Assembly (NCBI RefSeq): GCF_900113015.1
Contig: NZ_FONV01000005.1
Span: forward strand, 1-64,000
From: Actinoplanes philippinensis
Lineage (GTDB): Bacteria; Actinomycetota; Actinomycetes; Mycobacteriales; Micromonosporaceae
Reading direction: 5' to 3'
Length of the DNA stretch: 64,000 nt
The position numbers were made by a program, and so were the translations under genes. Positions 1-9,707 of this stretch are shown piece by piece; the stretch's first letter is position 1, and each line of letters opens with the position of its first letter. Under the pieces are notes generated by a model. That model did not search any database. It was given only the letters and a program-made list of their open reading frames with translations, and was not told where the DNA came from.

Positions 1-97
1 ATGATCTTTGTGTGAGAACTCAGATCATGGACAGGGTCCTCCCTGTTTCACTAGACCTCGACCACCACAAATCCCCCCGATGGTCAAAACACGAGAA
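1..97. other. Left-edge intergenic segment, no gene seen
   Basis: No credible coding region is visible between the window edge and the pheT terminator. The stretch holds a 7-bp inverted repeat (1-7 with 22-28) and a small hairpin (31-36 with 41-46). In many actinomycetes the next gene downstream of pheT is argC, so this could be the upstream region of such a gene, but that gene lies outside the window. Confidence 0.4.
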
Positions 98-127
98 GCC
101 GGGCCGGTGGGAAACCACCGGCCCGGC
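98..127 (-). terminator. pheT terminator hairpin
   Basis: Perfect 13-bp inverted repeat (98-110 with 115-127) with a GAAA loop on the plus strand. It lies 16 bases past the pheT stop, and the minus-strand RNA has a T-rich stretch further on. It probably ends the infC-rpmI-rplT-pheS-pheT direction of transcription. Confidence 0.75.
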
Positions 128-142
128 CTCCATCGGTACGGG

Positions 143-2620
143 TCAGGCGCCGCGCAGGGTGGCGCCGAACCGGGAGGAGGTCACGGCGACCGCGGCGTCG
201 CGGGCGGCGATGGTCTCCTCCGAGGTGAGGGTGCGGTCAGGAGCGCGGAAGGTCAGCTTGTAGGCGAGGGACCGCTTGTCCGCGCCCAGCTGCTCCGACT
301 CGTAGACGTCGAAGAGCGACACCGATTCGAGCAGGTCGCCGGCTCCTTCGGCGAGCGCCGCCTGCACGTCGGCGGCCGGGACCGTGCGATCCAGGACCAG
401 CGCGACGTCGATCAGCGCGGGCGGGAAGGTGGAGATCCTCGGGGCGTCGACGACCGGGGCCTCCGGCAGCGCGTCCAGGTCGATCTCGGCGGCTGAGGTC
501 CGTTTCGGCAGGTCGAGGGCGGTCAGCACGGCGGGGTGCAGCTCACCGGCGTGGCCCACGACTTCGCCGTCGACCAGGATCGCGGCGCAACGGCCGGGAT
601 GCCACGGCGCATGCTCGGCTGCCCGTACCGCGATCCGGGTCTCGGCGATGCCCGCCGCCGCGATCGCGACGCGCGCCGCCTCGATGGCGTCCGCCCACGT
701 CGCGGCACGTCCCGCGCCCCACCAGCCGGCCGGCTCGATGTCGCCGGCCAGCACGACGGCGAGGTGCCACGGCTGCTCGGGGACGATCGCGTTGGCGGCC
801 GCCCACTCCGCGTTGGTCGGGCGACGGTCCACGCCCAGCGAGGGGGGCGCGGTCGAGGTCAGGTGCGGCAGGAACACCGTGCCCGCCTCGAAGAGCGCGA
901 CGTCGCGGCGGCCCCGGCCGAGGTTCCGCTTCAGGATGCCGAGAAGCGGGCCGAGCAGCGTGGTACGCAGCAGCGGCTCCTCCTCCGACAGCGGGTTGGT
1001 GAGCCGGACCGCGCTGCGGCGCGGGTCGGCAGGGGGCAGCCCGAGGGCGTCGACGGTCCCGGGCGACACGAACGGGTACGACAGCACCTCGACGTAGCCG
1101 TTCTCGGCGAGCGCACGACCGACCGACCGGCGCTGTCTCTGCGCCGGGGTGAGGCCGCGGCTGGATCCGGCCGGAGGCAGCAAGCTCGGGATCTCGTTGT
1201 AGCCGCCGAGCCGCGCCACCTCCTCGATCAGGTCGATCGGGGCGACCAGGTCGGGACGCCAGGTCGGCGGCACGACGCTGAGCACCTCGTCGCCGCTGAC
1301 CTCACAGCCGATCTTGCGCAGCAGGTCAGCCGCCTGCGCGCCGGTGTAGGGCAGGCCGATGAGACGGGACGGCGCGTCCGCCGGAAGCGTGAGCGCGACC
1401 GGGGGCACGACGTTGTCGATGTCCAGCACGAGCGGGTCGACTGTTCCGCCCGCGTGCTCGACCAGGATGTCGACGGCCTTCTGCAGCGCGGCGAGCGGCA
1501 GCGCCGGGTCGACGCCCCGCTCCCACCGCTTGGCGGCCTCGCTGAAGAGTTTGTGCCGCCGGGCGGTCCGGCCGACCATGACCGGGTCCCAGTGGGCGGC
1601 TTCGAGGAGCACGTTGACAGTGCCCTCCTGCCACTCGCTGGTCTCGCCGCCCATCACCGCGGCGAGCGAGATCGGCCCGGTCTCGTCGCAGATCACCATG
1701 TCCTCGGCGTCGAGCGCCCGCGCGACACCGTCCAGCGTGGTCAGCTTCTCACCGGCCCGGGCCCGCCGCACGACCAGGCCGCCGCGCAGGCTGTCCAGGT
1801 CGAAGACATGCATCGGCTGACCGAATTCGAGCATCAGGTAGTTGGTGATGTCGACGGGCAGCGAGATCGCGCGGATGCCGGCCTGGACGAGGCGCCGCCG
1901 CATCCACTCCGGAGACCGCGCGGCCGGGTCGAGGCCGCGGACGACCCGCGCCGCGAACCGGTCACAGCCCACGACGTCGTCGATCACGATCGGATGCGGG
2001 GCCTCCGCCGTCGCGGCGGCGGAATCAAGGGCGGCAGGATCCTGGAAAGGCACATCGAAGTACGTGGAAAGCTCCCGCGCGATGCCCCGGACGCTCATCT
2101 CGTAGCCCCGGTCCGGCGTGATCTCCACCTCGATCAGCACGTCGTCGAGCCCGACGATCGGCCGTGCGTCCACACCCGGCGGGGCCGAGCCGGCGGGCAG
2201 CACGATGATGCCCGAGTGGTCGTCGGACACGCCCAGCTCGGCGGCCGAGCAGATCATGCCGTTGGAGTTGCGGCCGTAGGTCTTCCGCGCGCCGATCCGG
2301 AACCCGCCGGGCAGCTCGCCACCGGGCAGGATCACCACGACGAGGTCACCCTCGGCGAAGTTGCGCGCCCCGCAGACGATCTCCTGCGGCTCCGGGTTGC
2401 CGACGTCGACGGTGCAGAACCGGATCGGCTTCTTGAACCCGGTCAGCTCCTCGATCGTCAGCACCCGGCCGACGACCAGGTCACCGAGGATCGTGCCGGC
2501 CTGGTCGACGATGCCCTCGACCTCCATGCCGAGGTTCGTGAGCGCCGCGTCCAGCTCCGAAGCGGTGATCCCCGCGGGCAGCTCGACGTACTCGCGCAGC
2601 CACGACAGTGACGTCTTCAT
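143..2620 (-). CDS. pheT: Phenylalanine--tRNA ligase beta subunit
   Basis: Beta subunit of the cytoplasmic alpha2-beta2 phenylalanyl-tRNA synthetase, which charges tRNA-Phe. The 825 residues match the usual bacterial length. An EMAP-like tRNA-binding domain lies at about residues 40-150, the B3/B4 editing module follows, B5 lies near 410-480, and the C-terminus (from about 730) looks like the ferredoxin-fold anticodon-binding domain. The N-terminus MKTSLSWLREYVELP is typical of the family, which fixes the ATG start. It begins 4 bases after pheS ends, so the two subunits are almost certainly co-transcribed. Confidence 0.97.
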   Translation of the reverse strand: MKTSLSWLREYVELPAGITASELDAALTNLGMEVEGIVDQAGTILGDLVVGRVLTIEELTGFKKPIRFCTVDVGNPEPQEIVCGARNFAEGDLVVVILPGGELPGGFRIGARKTYGRNSNGMICSAAELGVSDDHSGIIVLPAGSAPPGVDARPIVGLDDVLIEVEITPDRGYEMSVRGIARELSTYFDVPFQDPAALDSAAATAEAPHPIVIDDVVGCDRFAARVVRGLDPAARSPEWMRRRLVQAGIRAISLPVDITNYLMLEFGQPMHVFDLDSLRGGLVVRRARAGEKLTTLDGVARALDAEDMVICDETGPISLAAVMGGETSEWQEGTVNVLLEAAHWDPVMVGRTARRHKLFSEAAKRWERGVDPALPLAALQKAVDILVEHAGGTVDPLVLDIDNVVPPVALTLPADAPSRLIGLPYTGAQAADLLRKIGCEVSGDEVLSVVPPTWRPDLVAPIDLIEEVARLGGYNEIPSLLPPAGSSRGLTPAQRQRRSVGRALAENGYVEVLSYPFVSPGTVDALGLPPADPRRSAVRLTNPLSEEEPLLRTTLLGPLLGILKRNLGRGRRDVALFEAGTVFLPHLTSTAPPSLGVDRRPTNAEWAAANAIVPEQPWHLAVVLAGDIEPAGWWGAGRAATWADAIEAARVAIAAAGIAETRIAVRAAEHAPWHPGRCAAILVDGEVVGHAGELHPAVLTALDLPKRTSAAEIDLDALPEAPVVDAPRISTFPPALIDVALVLDRTVPAADVQAALAEGAGDLLESVSLFDVYESEQLGADKRSLAYKLTFRAPDRTLTSEETIAARDAAVAVTSSRFGATLRGA

Positions 2621-2624
2621 CGCT

Positions 2625-3785
<1,161 letters not shown>

Positions 3786-3857
3786 TCAGACCCGGCGCCC
3801 GCGACCAGCGGGCCGGATAAACAGACAGGACTCCTCGTTCACCGGCCCAGCATACCC

Positions 3858-4631
3858 TCAGCGCTGCGCGCGGGCCGAAGCATATAGGCAGACGGCGGCC
3901 GCGGCGGCCAGGTTCAGGCTTTCGGCGCCACCATAGATGGGTACGCGCACACGCCGGTCCGCCTCGCGCAAGAGGTCCTCCGGCAGCCCATGGGCCTCCG
4001 AGCCGAACAGCCACGCCGTCGGCGACGCGAGCTGCCCGCCGTCGAGCAGCGAGTCCACGTCGTCCTCCCCGGTGCCGCTGGTGGCGAGCACCTGCAGCCC
4101 GCTGTCCTGGAGCAGCTCCACGACGCTCAGCGGGGACCGGACGACGTCCACGTGGAACAGTGAGCCGGCGGACGACCGTACACACTTGCCGTTGTAGGGG
4201 TCGACGGCGTCGCCGGCGAAGACGACCACGCCGGCCCCCGCGGCATCCGCCGTGCGCAGCACGGTCCCGGCGTTGCCGGGGTCCCGGATCTCGGCGACCA
4301 CCGCGACCAGGCGGGGGTTCTTCGCGAGAGCCTCGCCGATCGGGACGTCGTTCTGCTCGCAGACGGCGACCAGCCCCTGCGGGTGGACCGTCTCGGCGAG
4401 CGCGGCCAGGGCGTCGTCGGTGACCGGTGACAGCTCGGGCGCCTGCGCGGCCAGGTCGGCGTGGCGGTCCAGCGCCGCCGGGGTGCCGAACAGCTCGATC
4501 ACCGCCCCCGCGGCGAGCGCCTCGCGCACGGCCTGCGGGCCTTCGGCCAGGAAGCGCCCGGACTGGTCACGGTCCCGGCGGCGCTGCAGGCGGCGGGCGG
4601 CGACGATGCGGGGGGTACGCGGCGTGAACAT
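3858..4631 (-). CDS. SpoU/TrmH-family RNA 2'-O-methyltransferase
   Basis: 257-residue SPOUT-class methyltransferase that would put a 2'-O-methyl group on rRNA or tRNA using SAM. The N-terminal substrate-binding part (SGRFLAEGPQAVREAL) is followed by the SpoU motifs: NAGTVLRTADAAGA (motif 1, about residue 140), LFGSEAHGLP (motif 2, about 206) and ESLNLAAAAAVCLY (motif 3, near the end), which form the knotted SAM site. It sits between rplT and pheS in the usual actinobacterial position and is often annotated as a 23S rRNA methylase. The exact nucleotide target cannot be told from sequence. Confidence 0.9.
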   Translation of the reverse strand: MFTPRTPRIVAARRLQRRRDRDQSGRFLAEGPQAVREALAAGAVIELFGTPAALDRHADLAAQAPELSPVTDDALAALAETVHPQGLVAVCEQNDVPIGEALAKNPRLVAVVAEIRDPGNAGTVLRTADAAGAGVVVFAGDAVDPYNGKCVRSSAGSLFHVDVVRSPLSVVELLQDSGLQVLATSGTGEDDVDSLLDGGQLASPTAWLFGSEAHGLPEDLLREADRRVRVPIYGGAESLNLAAAAAVCLYASARAQR

Positions 4632-4645
4632 GATCTCCTCACGAC

Positions 4646-4678
4646 GGCGCCTCCCGACCGTGACGATCGGGAGGCGCC
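4646..4678 (-). terminator. Hairpin after rplT
   Basis: A 12-bp inverted repeat (4646-4657 with 4667-4678) lies between the rplT stop and the methylase start, ending 15 bases before that ATG. There is no T-run, so it may be a weak terminator or an mRNA-end stabiliser rather than a full stop. Confidence 0.55.
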
Positions 4679-4699
4679 GGAAACGTGCTACGCGATAAC

Positions 4700-5092
4700 T
4701 CAGGCAGCCTGAGCGGCGGCGCCGCCGGTGCCCTCGGCCGCGACGGCCGCACGAGCGATCTCGACGATGGCGGCGAACGCAGCCGCGTCGTGGACCGCGA
4801 GGTCGGCCAGGATCTTACGGTCGACCTCGACCTCGGCCAGCTTGAGACCCTGGATCAGGCGGTTGTAGGTCAGGCCGTTGGCCCGGGCCGCCGCGTTGAT
4901 ACGGGTGATCCACAGCTGACGGAAGTCGCCCTTCCGGTCACGGCGGTCACGGTACGAGTACTGCATCGAGTGCAGCACCTGCTCCTTGGCCTTCCGGTAC
5001 AGGCGGGAGCGCTGACCGCGGTAGCCGCTCGCGGTCTCGAGCAGGGTGCGGCGCTTCTTCTGGGCGTTTACCGCCCGCTTGACGCGTGCCAT
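4700..5092 (-). CDS. rplT: 50S ribosomal protein L20
   Basis: L20, a primary rRNA-binding protein of the large subunit needed early in 50S assembly. The 130 residues begin [19 protein letters not shown] and contain the conserved [16 protein letters not shown] segment. A short Ala-rich C-terminal tail ([11 protein letters not shown]) is the only deviation. It is the last gene of the infC-rpmI-rplT cluster. In several bacteria L20 represses this cluster through the leader; the leader here is different and that role is untested. Confidence 0.97.
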   Translation of the reverse strand: MARVKRAVNAQKKRRTLLETASGYRGQRSRLYRKAKEQVLHSMQYSYRDRRDRKGDFRQLWITRINAAARANGLTYNRLIQGLKLAEVEVDRKILADLAVHDAAAFAAIVEIARAAVAAEGTGGAAAQAA

Positions 5093-5128
5093 TTCAGTTA
5101 CTCCTAATCGGGGCTGGTCAGGCGCGCG

Positions 5129-5323
5129 TCAGCGGCCCAGAAGCTTGTTCACTCGCTTGGTGTCGGCCTTGGCCACGGTGACCGTGCCGGTCATCCGGCG
5201 GGTGACGCGGGAGCTCTTGTGCTCCAGGAGGTGACGCTTACCGGCCTGCTCGGTGACGAGCTTTCCCTTGCCGGTGACCTTCACCCGCTTACCCATGCCG
5301 GTGTGGCTCTTCATCTTCGGCAC
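5129..5323 (-). CDS. rpmI: 50S ribosomal protein L35
   Basis: L35, a small basic protein of the large ribosomal subunit. From the GTG at 5323 the protein is 64 residues (VPKMKSHTGMGKRVKVTGKG...), the canonical length. The longer in-frame reading adds ten residues unlike the family and is rejected. The Lys/Arg-rich body and the conserved HLLEHKSSRVTRRM segment support the call. It lies between infC and rplT, the standard order. Confidence 0.95.
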   Translation of the reverse strand: MPKMKSHTGMGKRVKVTGKGKLVTEQAGKRHLLEHKSSRVTRRMTGTVTVAKADTKRVNKLLGR

Positions 5324-5382
5324 TTGACGCCTCTTTCTGATCTTTCCCCGCAACCGGGGGGATGCGAGGAAAAGCTGACGAA

Positions 5383-6009
5383 CTACTCTGCGGTGGTGTC
5401 GGCAGGAACGGCCGGCACTTCGCCGGCACCATCGCCCTCGCGCGGCTCACGGCCGGGCTTGGCGCCCGCCGCGGTGGCAGCAACGGCAGCGGCCTTGGTG
5501 GCTCGATGCGGCGCGAGCACCATGATCATGTTCCGGCCGTCCTGCTTCGGGCTGGCCTCGACGAAGCCGAGTTCCGAGATCTCCTCGCTGAGCCGGCGCA
5601 GGAGCCGGAAACCCAGCTCGGGGCGGCTCTGCTCACGACCACGGAACATGATCGTCACCTTGACCTTGTCGCCCGCCTTGAGGAACCGCACCACGTGACC
5701 CTTTTTGGTCTCGTAGTCGTGCGGGTCGATCTTCGGCCGCAGCTTCATTTCCTTGATGACGGTCTGCTGCTGATTGCGCCGCGCTTCGCGGGCCTTGAGT
5801 GCGCTCTCGTACTTGAACTTGCCGAAGTCCATGAGCTTGCACACCGGCGGCCGCGCCATCGGAGCAACCTCGACCAGGTCCAGGTCGACATCCGCGGCCA
5901 GCTGGAGAGCGCGCTCGAGCGGCACGATGCCGACCTGCTCACCCTCCGGACCGACCAGACGGACCTCACGAGCCCGGATCTGTTCGTTCACGCGTGGTTC
6001 GACGCTGAT
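5383..6009 (-). CDS. infC: Translation initiation factor IF-3, probable ATC start
   Basis: IF-3 binds the 30S subunit, blocks premature 50S joining and checks the start codon. The protein has the N-terminal domain ([19 protein letters not shown]), the Lys-rich linker and the C-terminal 30S-binding domain. The first standard start is GTG at 5991, but the six codons upstream read ISVEPR, which completes the family N-terminus. The ribosome-binding site GAGGAGG at 6014-6020 is 4 bases from the ATC at 6007-6009 and 22 from the GTG, so I place the start at ATC (208 residues). The C-terminus has an acidic/Ala-Gly tail. Non-AUG infC starts are known and serve autoregulation. Confidence 0.85.
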   Translation of the reverse strand: MSVEPRVNEQIRAREVRLVGPEGEQVGIVPLERALQLAADVDLDLVEVAPMARPPVCKLMDFGKFKYESALKAREARRNQQQTVIKEMKLRPKIDPHDYETKKGHVVRFLKAGDKVKVTIMFRGREQSRPELGFRLLRRLSEEISELGFVEASPKQDGRNMIMVLAPHRATKAAAVAATAAGAKPGREPREGDGAGEVPAVPADTTAE

Positions 6010-6325
6010 GGGGCCTCCTCAGTTGATACCTCACCCGGCCGGGTAGGTCGGGCGCTGCCAATGTCGGTCGGCCCCGAGTGTCCCGAGGTGGGACGCCGGG
6101 AAAGTAGAAGGCCCCGAGCCGCTCTCCCGAAGGAGGGCACGCCGGGGCCCGCTCGACCGGTCATCGGCGCCCAAACGAGGACGCGCGCCCGACAAGAGAT
6201 ATTCCCCTGTCAGGGAGACCGGACCCGGCCACGGTCAGGTGACTCGGGTGGGAACCAGCGGGCTCCTCTTTCGCGCTCACACCCTCGAGACGAGAGGTGG
6301 GCGTGGTCGACTGCCCGCAATCCTA
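6010..6325 (-). promoter_or_regulatory. infC operon leader region
   Basis: This 316-base gap between infC and the PH-domain gene holds no convincing gene. It carries the GAGGAGG ribosome-binding site (6014-6020), a 5-bp hairpin (6080-6094) and a terminator-like hairpin (6110-6149). A TAGGAT sequence (minus strand, 6320-6325) fits the TANNNT pattern of an actinobacterial -10 element, without a clear -35. The leader would be nearly 300 nt, long enough for attenuation control of IF-3, L35 and L20. Confidence 0.6.
6101..6149 (-). terminator. Terminator-like attenuator in infC leader
   Basis: A 7-bp GC stem (6110-6116 with 6143-6149) encloses an inner CTCC-TTCG-GGAG hairpin and is followed on the minus-strand RNA by the pyrimidine-rich TTCTACTTT. 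It lies inside the leader about 100 bases before infC, so it would act as an attenuator rather than end a gene. Which signal would open it is not visible. Confidence 0.55.
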
Positions 6326-6772
6326 TCAGGCGTCGTGAGCAGCCTGATGCAGAGCCCTCAGGGCACGGACGCCGTCGAGCGCGTAGTCCTTGTCGACGGC
6401 CTGCAGCGCGTGCACCGGCACCTGATCGTCGTTCTCCAGCTCCAGGTGCGCCCACGCCGAGTTCCGGTCGAACCGGACGGCACGGACCACCGACCACGGC
6501 AGCTCGTAGCCGCCGATCACGTTGCGCACCCGGATCCCGGCCGCGTCGGCGGTGACCCGCGGCCGGCAGAACAGCAGGATGCCCAGCCCCAGCAGGACGC
6601 CCAGGCCGATCATCGCGAGCTGGTCGCCGCGCTGGAAGCTGGCCTGCGAGTTCTGGAAGCCGGCCGAGCCGTGCAGGCCGAAGCTGAGCACGGTGAACAG
6701 CAGCGTGATCCCGGCGGCCAGCGGACCGGCCACCCAGCGGATCCTCTTCGGGCGGAACAGGACGGCGGTCAT
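6326..6772 (-). CDS. PH-domain membrane protein
   Basis: 148-residue protein with two membrane segments near the N-terminus (about residues 13-33 and 52-70), followed by a cytoplasmic bacterial PH-like fold (VTADAAGIRVRNVIGGYELPWSVV, then basic residues and VPVHALQAVD). It resembles the bPH family often encoded beside hisG in actinobacteria. Its ATG overlaps the hisG stop by one base, so it is translationally coupled to hisG. No enzymatic motif is present and its role is unknown. Confidence 0.8.
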   Translation of the reverse strand: MTAVLFRPKRIRWVAGPLAAGITLLFTVLSFGLHGSAGFQNSQASFQRGDQLAMIGLGVLLGLGILLFCRPRVTADAAGIRVRNVIGGYELPWSVVRAVRFDRNSAWAHLELENDDQVPVHALQAVDKDYALDGVRALRALHQAAHDA

Positions 6773-7614
6773 CAGAGCCTGCAGTTCGCGATGGCGGTGA
6801 CCAGGATGGCGCGGGCGCCCAGGTCGTAGAGCTCGTCCATGACCCGGTGCACGTCGATGCGCTGGACCATCGCCTGCACGGCGACCCAGCCCTCCCGGTG
6901 CAGCGGGGAGACGGTCGGCGACTCGATGCCGGGGGTCAGGCCGGTGGCCTGGTCCAGCAGGTCGGCGCGTACGTCGTACGCCAGCATCACGAAGTTTCTC
7001 GCGACCAGCACGCCGTGCAGCCGCCGCAGCAGCTGGGAGGCGGCGGCCGGGGCCTCCTCCTCGCGACCGATGAGGATCGCCGACGACTGCATGATCGGGT
7101 CGCCGATGGTGACCAGGCCCGCCTGGCGCAGCGTCGCCCCGGTCTCCACCACGTCGGCGATGAGGTCGGCGACGCCGAGGCGGACCGCATTTTCCACAGC
7201 GCCGTCGAGGCGCACCACGTCCGCCTTGAGCTCGTGCTCGGCCAGGTAGCGGCCGACCACTCCGGGGTACGCGGTGGCGATGCGGCGGCCACCGATCCCG
7301 TCGACGCCGGTGATCGTCCCGGCGGGGGCGGCCCAGCGGAAGGTGGCCCGGCCGAAGTTCAGATCGAGCAGCTCGGCGGCGGGGACGCCGGAGTCGACGA
7401 GCAGGTCCCGGCCGGTGATGCCGAGATCCAGATCACCGGAGCCGACGTACGTCGCGATGTCCTTCGGCCGCAGGTAGAAGAACTCGACGTTGTTGGCTTC
7501 GTCACGGCAGATCAGGTCTTTGGGGTCGGTGCGCTGGCGGTACCCGGCGTCCCGCAACATCTGTGACGCGGGCGCGGACAGGGTGCCCTTGTTCGGAATG
7601 GCGATGCGCAGCAT
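6772..7614 (-). CDS. hisG: ATP phosphoribosyltransferase (long form)
   Basis: First enzyme of histidine biosynthesis, condensing ATP and PRPP to phosphoribosyl-ATP. From ATG at 7614 (GAAGGAG ribosome-binding site 6 bases upstream) the protein is 280 residues. It begins MLRIAIPNKGTLSAP, has GSGDLDLGITGRDLL and a C-terminal ACT-like regulatory domain, so it is the long HisZ-independent form that is histidine-inhibited. It follows hisE with a 42-base gap and overlaps the PH-domain gene. Confidence 0.96.
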   Translation of the reverse strand: MLRIAIPNKGTLSAPASQMLRDAGYRQRTDPKDLICRDEANNVEFFYLRPKDIATYVGSGDLDLGITGRDLLVDSGVPAAELLDLNFGRATFRWAAPAGTITGVDGIGGRRIATAYPGVVGRYLAEHELKADVVRLDGAVENAVRLGVADLIADVVETGATLRQAGLVTIGDPIMQSSAILIGREEEAPAAASQLLRRLHGVLVARNFVMLAYDVRADLLDQATGLTPGIESPTVSPLHREGWVAVQAMVQRIDVHRVMDELYDLGARAILVTAIANCRL

Positions 7615-7656
7615 GACGTGCTCCTTCAAGGTGTGAACGGGTCTTGTGGACGCGTG

Positions 7657-7920
7657 TCACAGATGTCGGTAGACGTCCTCGAGCTTCAGTCCAGTGGCGA
7701 TCATCAGGACTTGGGCCTGGTAGAGCAGCTGGGAGATCTCCTCGGCAGCGCGGTCCGGCCCCTCGTGCTCGGCGGCCATCCACGACTCGGCCGCCTCCTC
7801 GACGACCTTCTTGCCGATGAAGTGGACTCCGCGTTCGAGCGCCTCGACGGTGCCCGAACCGGGTGTCTTGTCCGCCGCCTTGCTTTGCAACTCGGCAAAC
7901 AGTTCTTCGAACGTCTTCAC
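7657..7920 (-). CDS. hisE: Phosphoribosyl-ATP pyrophosphatase
   Basis: Second step of histidine synthesis, removing pyrophosphate from phosphoribosyl-ATP. The true protein is 87 residues from GTG at 7920 ([18 protein letters not shown]). An all-alpha MazG-like core is shown by [14 protein letters not shown] and the [14 protein letters not shown] segment, whose acidic residues bind Mg. A longer open frame running upstream to 8955 crosses the divergent ABC transporter gene and is rejected. It is co-oriented with hisG. Confidence 0.95.
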   Translation of the reverse strand: MKTFEELFAELQSKAADKTPGSGTVEALERGVHFIGKKVVEEAAESWMAAEHEGPDRAAEEISQLLYQAQVLMIATGLKLEDVYRHL

Positions 7921-7985
7921 GAGGACCGATTGTGGCAGCTCATCACGTCTTGACGACGAACGCCCCCAGCCCGTGGGACGTCTTC

Positions 7986-7991
7986 TAAGCT
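7986..7991 (+). promoter_or_regulatory. Possible -10 element of a leaderless promoter
   Basis: TAAGCT fits TANNNT and lies 7 bases before the ATG of the solute-binding protein. No Shine-Dalgarno sequence is seen there, which would suit a leaderless transcript beginning at the ATG. No -35 element is convincing. Confidence 0.35.
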
Positions 7992-7998
7992 CCCGGGC

Positions 7999-8871
7999 AT
8001 GGTCAGCCGATTCACCCCCGTGGCCCTCGGAGGCGCAGCCCTGCTGCTCGCCGCCCTGACGGCATGTTCCCCCGCAGACGAAGACGAGACGACCAGCACA
8101 CCGTCGGCCGCCCCCGCCGCGACGTGCGACCCGGCGTCTCTGAAGACCCTGACCGCCGGAAAGCTCACCGTCGGCACCGACACCCCGGCGTACGAGCCGT
8201 GGTACGCCGACAACAAGCCGGACAACGGCAAGGGCTTCGAGTCCGCCGTCGCCTACCAGGTCGCCCAGCGTCTCGGGTACCAGCAGACCGATGTGGTGTG
8301 GACCCAGGTCGGGTTCAACAACGCGATCGCGCCCGGCCCGAAGACGTTCGACATCGACATCAACCAGTTCTCGATCACCGAGGAGCGCAAGAAGGCGGTG
8401 GACTTCTCGTCGCCGTACTACCTGGTGCGCCAGACGGTGATCACCACCAAGGGCTCGAAGATCGCCGGGGCGAAGACACTGGCCGACCTGAAGGACGCCA
8501 AGCTCGGCGCCCAGGTCGGGACCACCAGCTACCAGGCCGTCACCGACGTGATCAAGCCGACCGGCCAGCCGCAGGTGTTCAACAACAACGACGACGCCAA
8601 GAAGGCGCTGGAGAACGGCACGGTCGACGGCATCGTGGTGGACCTGCCGACCGCGTTCTACATGACCGGCGCCGAACTCAAGGACGGCGTGATCGTCGGT
8701 CAGCTGAGCCAGGTCGGCGTGCCCGAGCAGTTCGGCATCGTGCTCGACAAGGGCTCGCCGCTGACCGGCTGCGTCAGCAAGGCGGTGGACCAGCTCCGTC
8801 AGGACGGCACCCTCGCCGTGCTGGAGAAGACCTGGCTCGCCGACACCGCCGGGGCACCCGAGCTCCTGTGA
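7999..8871 (+). CDS. Polar amino-acid ABC transporter, solute-binding lipoprotein
   Basis: 290-residue family 3 extracellular solute-binding protein. A lipoprotein signal ends in LTAC with Cys 23 as the lipidation site, followed by a short Thr/Ser/Ala linker. The mature part has the family pattern ([18 protein letters not shown], then [25 protein letters not shown] and [13 protein letters not shown]). It would capture a polar amino acid or related small molecule outside the membrane for the downstream permease and ATPase. Its stop overlaps the permease GTG by 3 bases. The exact ligand is not deducible. Confidence 0.93.
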   Translation: MVSRFTPVALGGAALLLAALTACSPADEDETTSTPSAAPAATCDPASLKTLTAGKLTVGTDTPAYEPWYADNKPDNGKGFESAVAYQVAQRLGYQQTDVVWTQVGFNNAIAPGPKTFDIDINQFSITEERKKAVDFSSPYYLVRQTVITTKGSKIAGAKTLADLKDAKLGAQVGTTSYQAVTDVIKPTGQPQVFNNNDDAKKALENGTVDGIVVDLPTAFYMTGAELKDGVIVGQLSQVGVPEQFGIVLDKGSPLTGCVSKAVDQLRQDGTLAVLEKTWLADTAGAPELL

Positions 8872-9707
8872 CGTACCAGCCAAGCACTCGGCAACAGGAA
8901 CGGATCGCCTACCGTCGCGGACGGGCGGTCCGTTCCGTCCTGCTGGCCGCCGCATCGACAGCCGTCGTCGGCATCGCGCTCGCCGTCGGCATCACCGGCG
9001 CGCCCGGCTGGAAACGGGTCAAGGAGTCCTTCTTCGACCTGGACACCGCGCAGAAGTACCTCCCGCAGATCCTGGAAGGGCTCTGGCTCAACCTGAAGCT
9101 GCTGGTGGTGTGCGCGACCCTGGCGCTGGCGCTGGGGCTGCTCGTCGCGGTGCTGCGGACCCTGCGCGGCCCGGTGTTCTTCCCGGTACGCGCCCTGGCC
9201 ACCGGATACACGTACTCGTTCCGCGGCCTGCCGCTGATCATCGTGCTCTACCTGTTCGCGTTCGGCATCCCCGGGCTGCGGCTCAAGGGCACCCCGGACG
9301 TGCTGGTGCTGGGCGCCGCGGCGATCATCGTGACGTACGGCGCGTACCTGGCCGAGGTGTTCCGGGCCGGCATCGAGTCGGTGCACCCGAGCCAGATCGC
9401 GGCGGCCCGGTCGCTGGGCCTGAGCTACCGGCAGGCGATGCGGCACGTGGTGCTGCCGCAGGCGGTCCGCCGGGTCGCGCCGCCGCTGCTCAACGACACG
9501 GTGGCCCTGCAGAAGGACGTCGGCCTGATCTCGCTGGCCGGCCCGATCGACGCCATCCGGGCCGCCCAGATCGGCGTGGCCCAGGACGCCGACTTCACCC
9601 CGTACATCGTCGCCGGGGTCTTGTTCGTTCTTCTCGCCCTGCCGCTGATCGCCGTCACCGATGTCGTGACGCTGCGGGCGGCCCGTCGCCAGAATGCGGG
9701 GACCTGA
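8868..9707 (+). CDS. Polar amino-acid ABC transporter, permease
   Basis: 279-residue inner-membrane permease of the His/Glu/Gln type (BPD_transp_1 family), from a GTG that overlaps the binding-protein stop. There are about five hydrophobic segments. The EAA loop, which docks on the ATPase, is visible as [20 protein letters not shown] (about residues 175-195). Only one permease gene is present, so a homodimer is likely. An N-terminal cytoplasmic extension of about 20 basic residues precedes the first membrane segment. Confidence 0.93.
   Translation: MTYQPSTRQQERIAYRRGRAVRSVLLAAASTAVVGIALAVGITGAPGWKRVKESFFDLDTAQKYLPQILEGLWLNLKLLVVCATLALALGLLVAVLRTLRGPVFFPVRALATGYTYSFRGLPLIIVLYLFAFGIPGLRLKGTPDVLVLGAAAIIVTYGAYLAEVFRAGIESVHPSQIAAARSLGLSYRQAMRHVVLPQAVRRVAPPLLNDTVALQKDVGLISLAGPIDAIRAAQIGVAQDADFTPYIVAGVLFVLLALPLIAVTDVVTLRAARRQNAGT

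Noticed and set aside
1-28. Arginine-repressor box at the left edge
   Set aside because: The inverted repeat ATGATCT/AGATCAT has a 14-base gap and does not match an ARG box closely enough; the following gene is outside the window.
5991-6164. Small minus-strand frame (about 56 codons from ATG 6164) crossing the infC leader
   Set aside because: It overlaps the attenuator hairpin and ends at the infC start, but no ribosome-binding site precedes it and its composition is generic. A leader-peptide role cannot be supported.
7657-8955. 432-residue extension of hisE
   Set aside because: It would run antisense through the solute-binding protein gene. The 87-residue product from GTG 7920 has the canonical HisE length.
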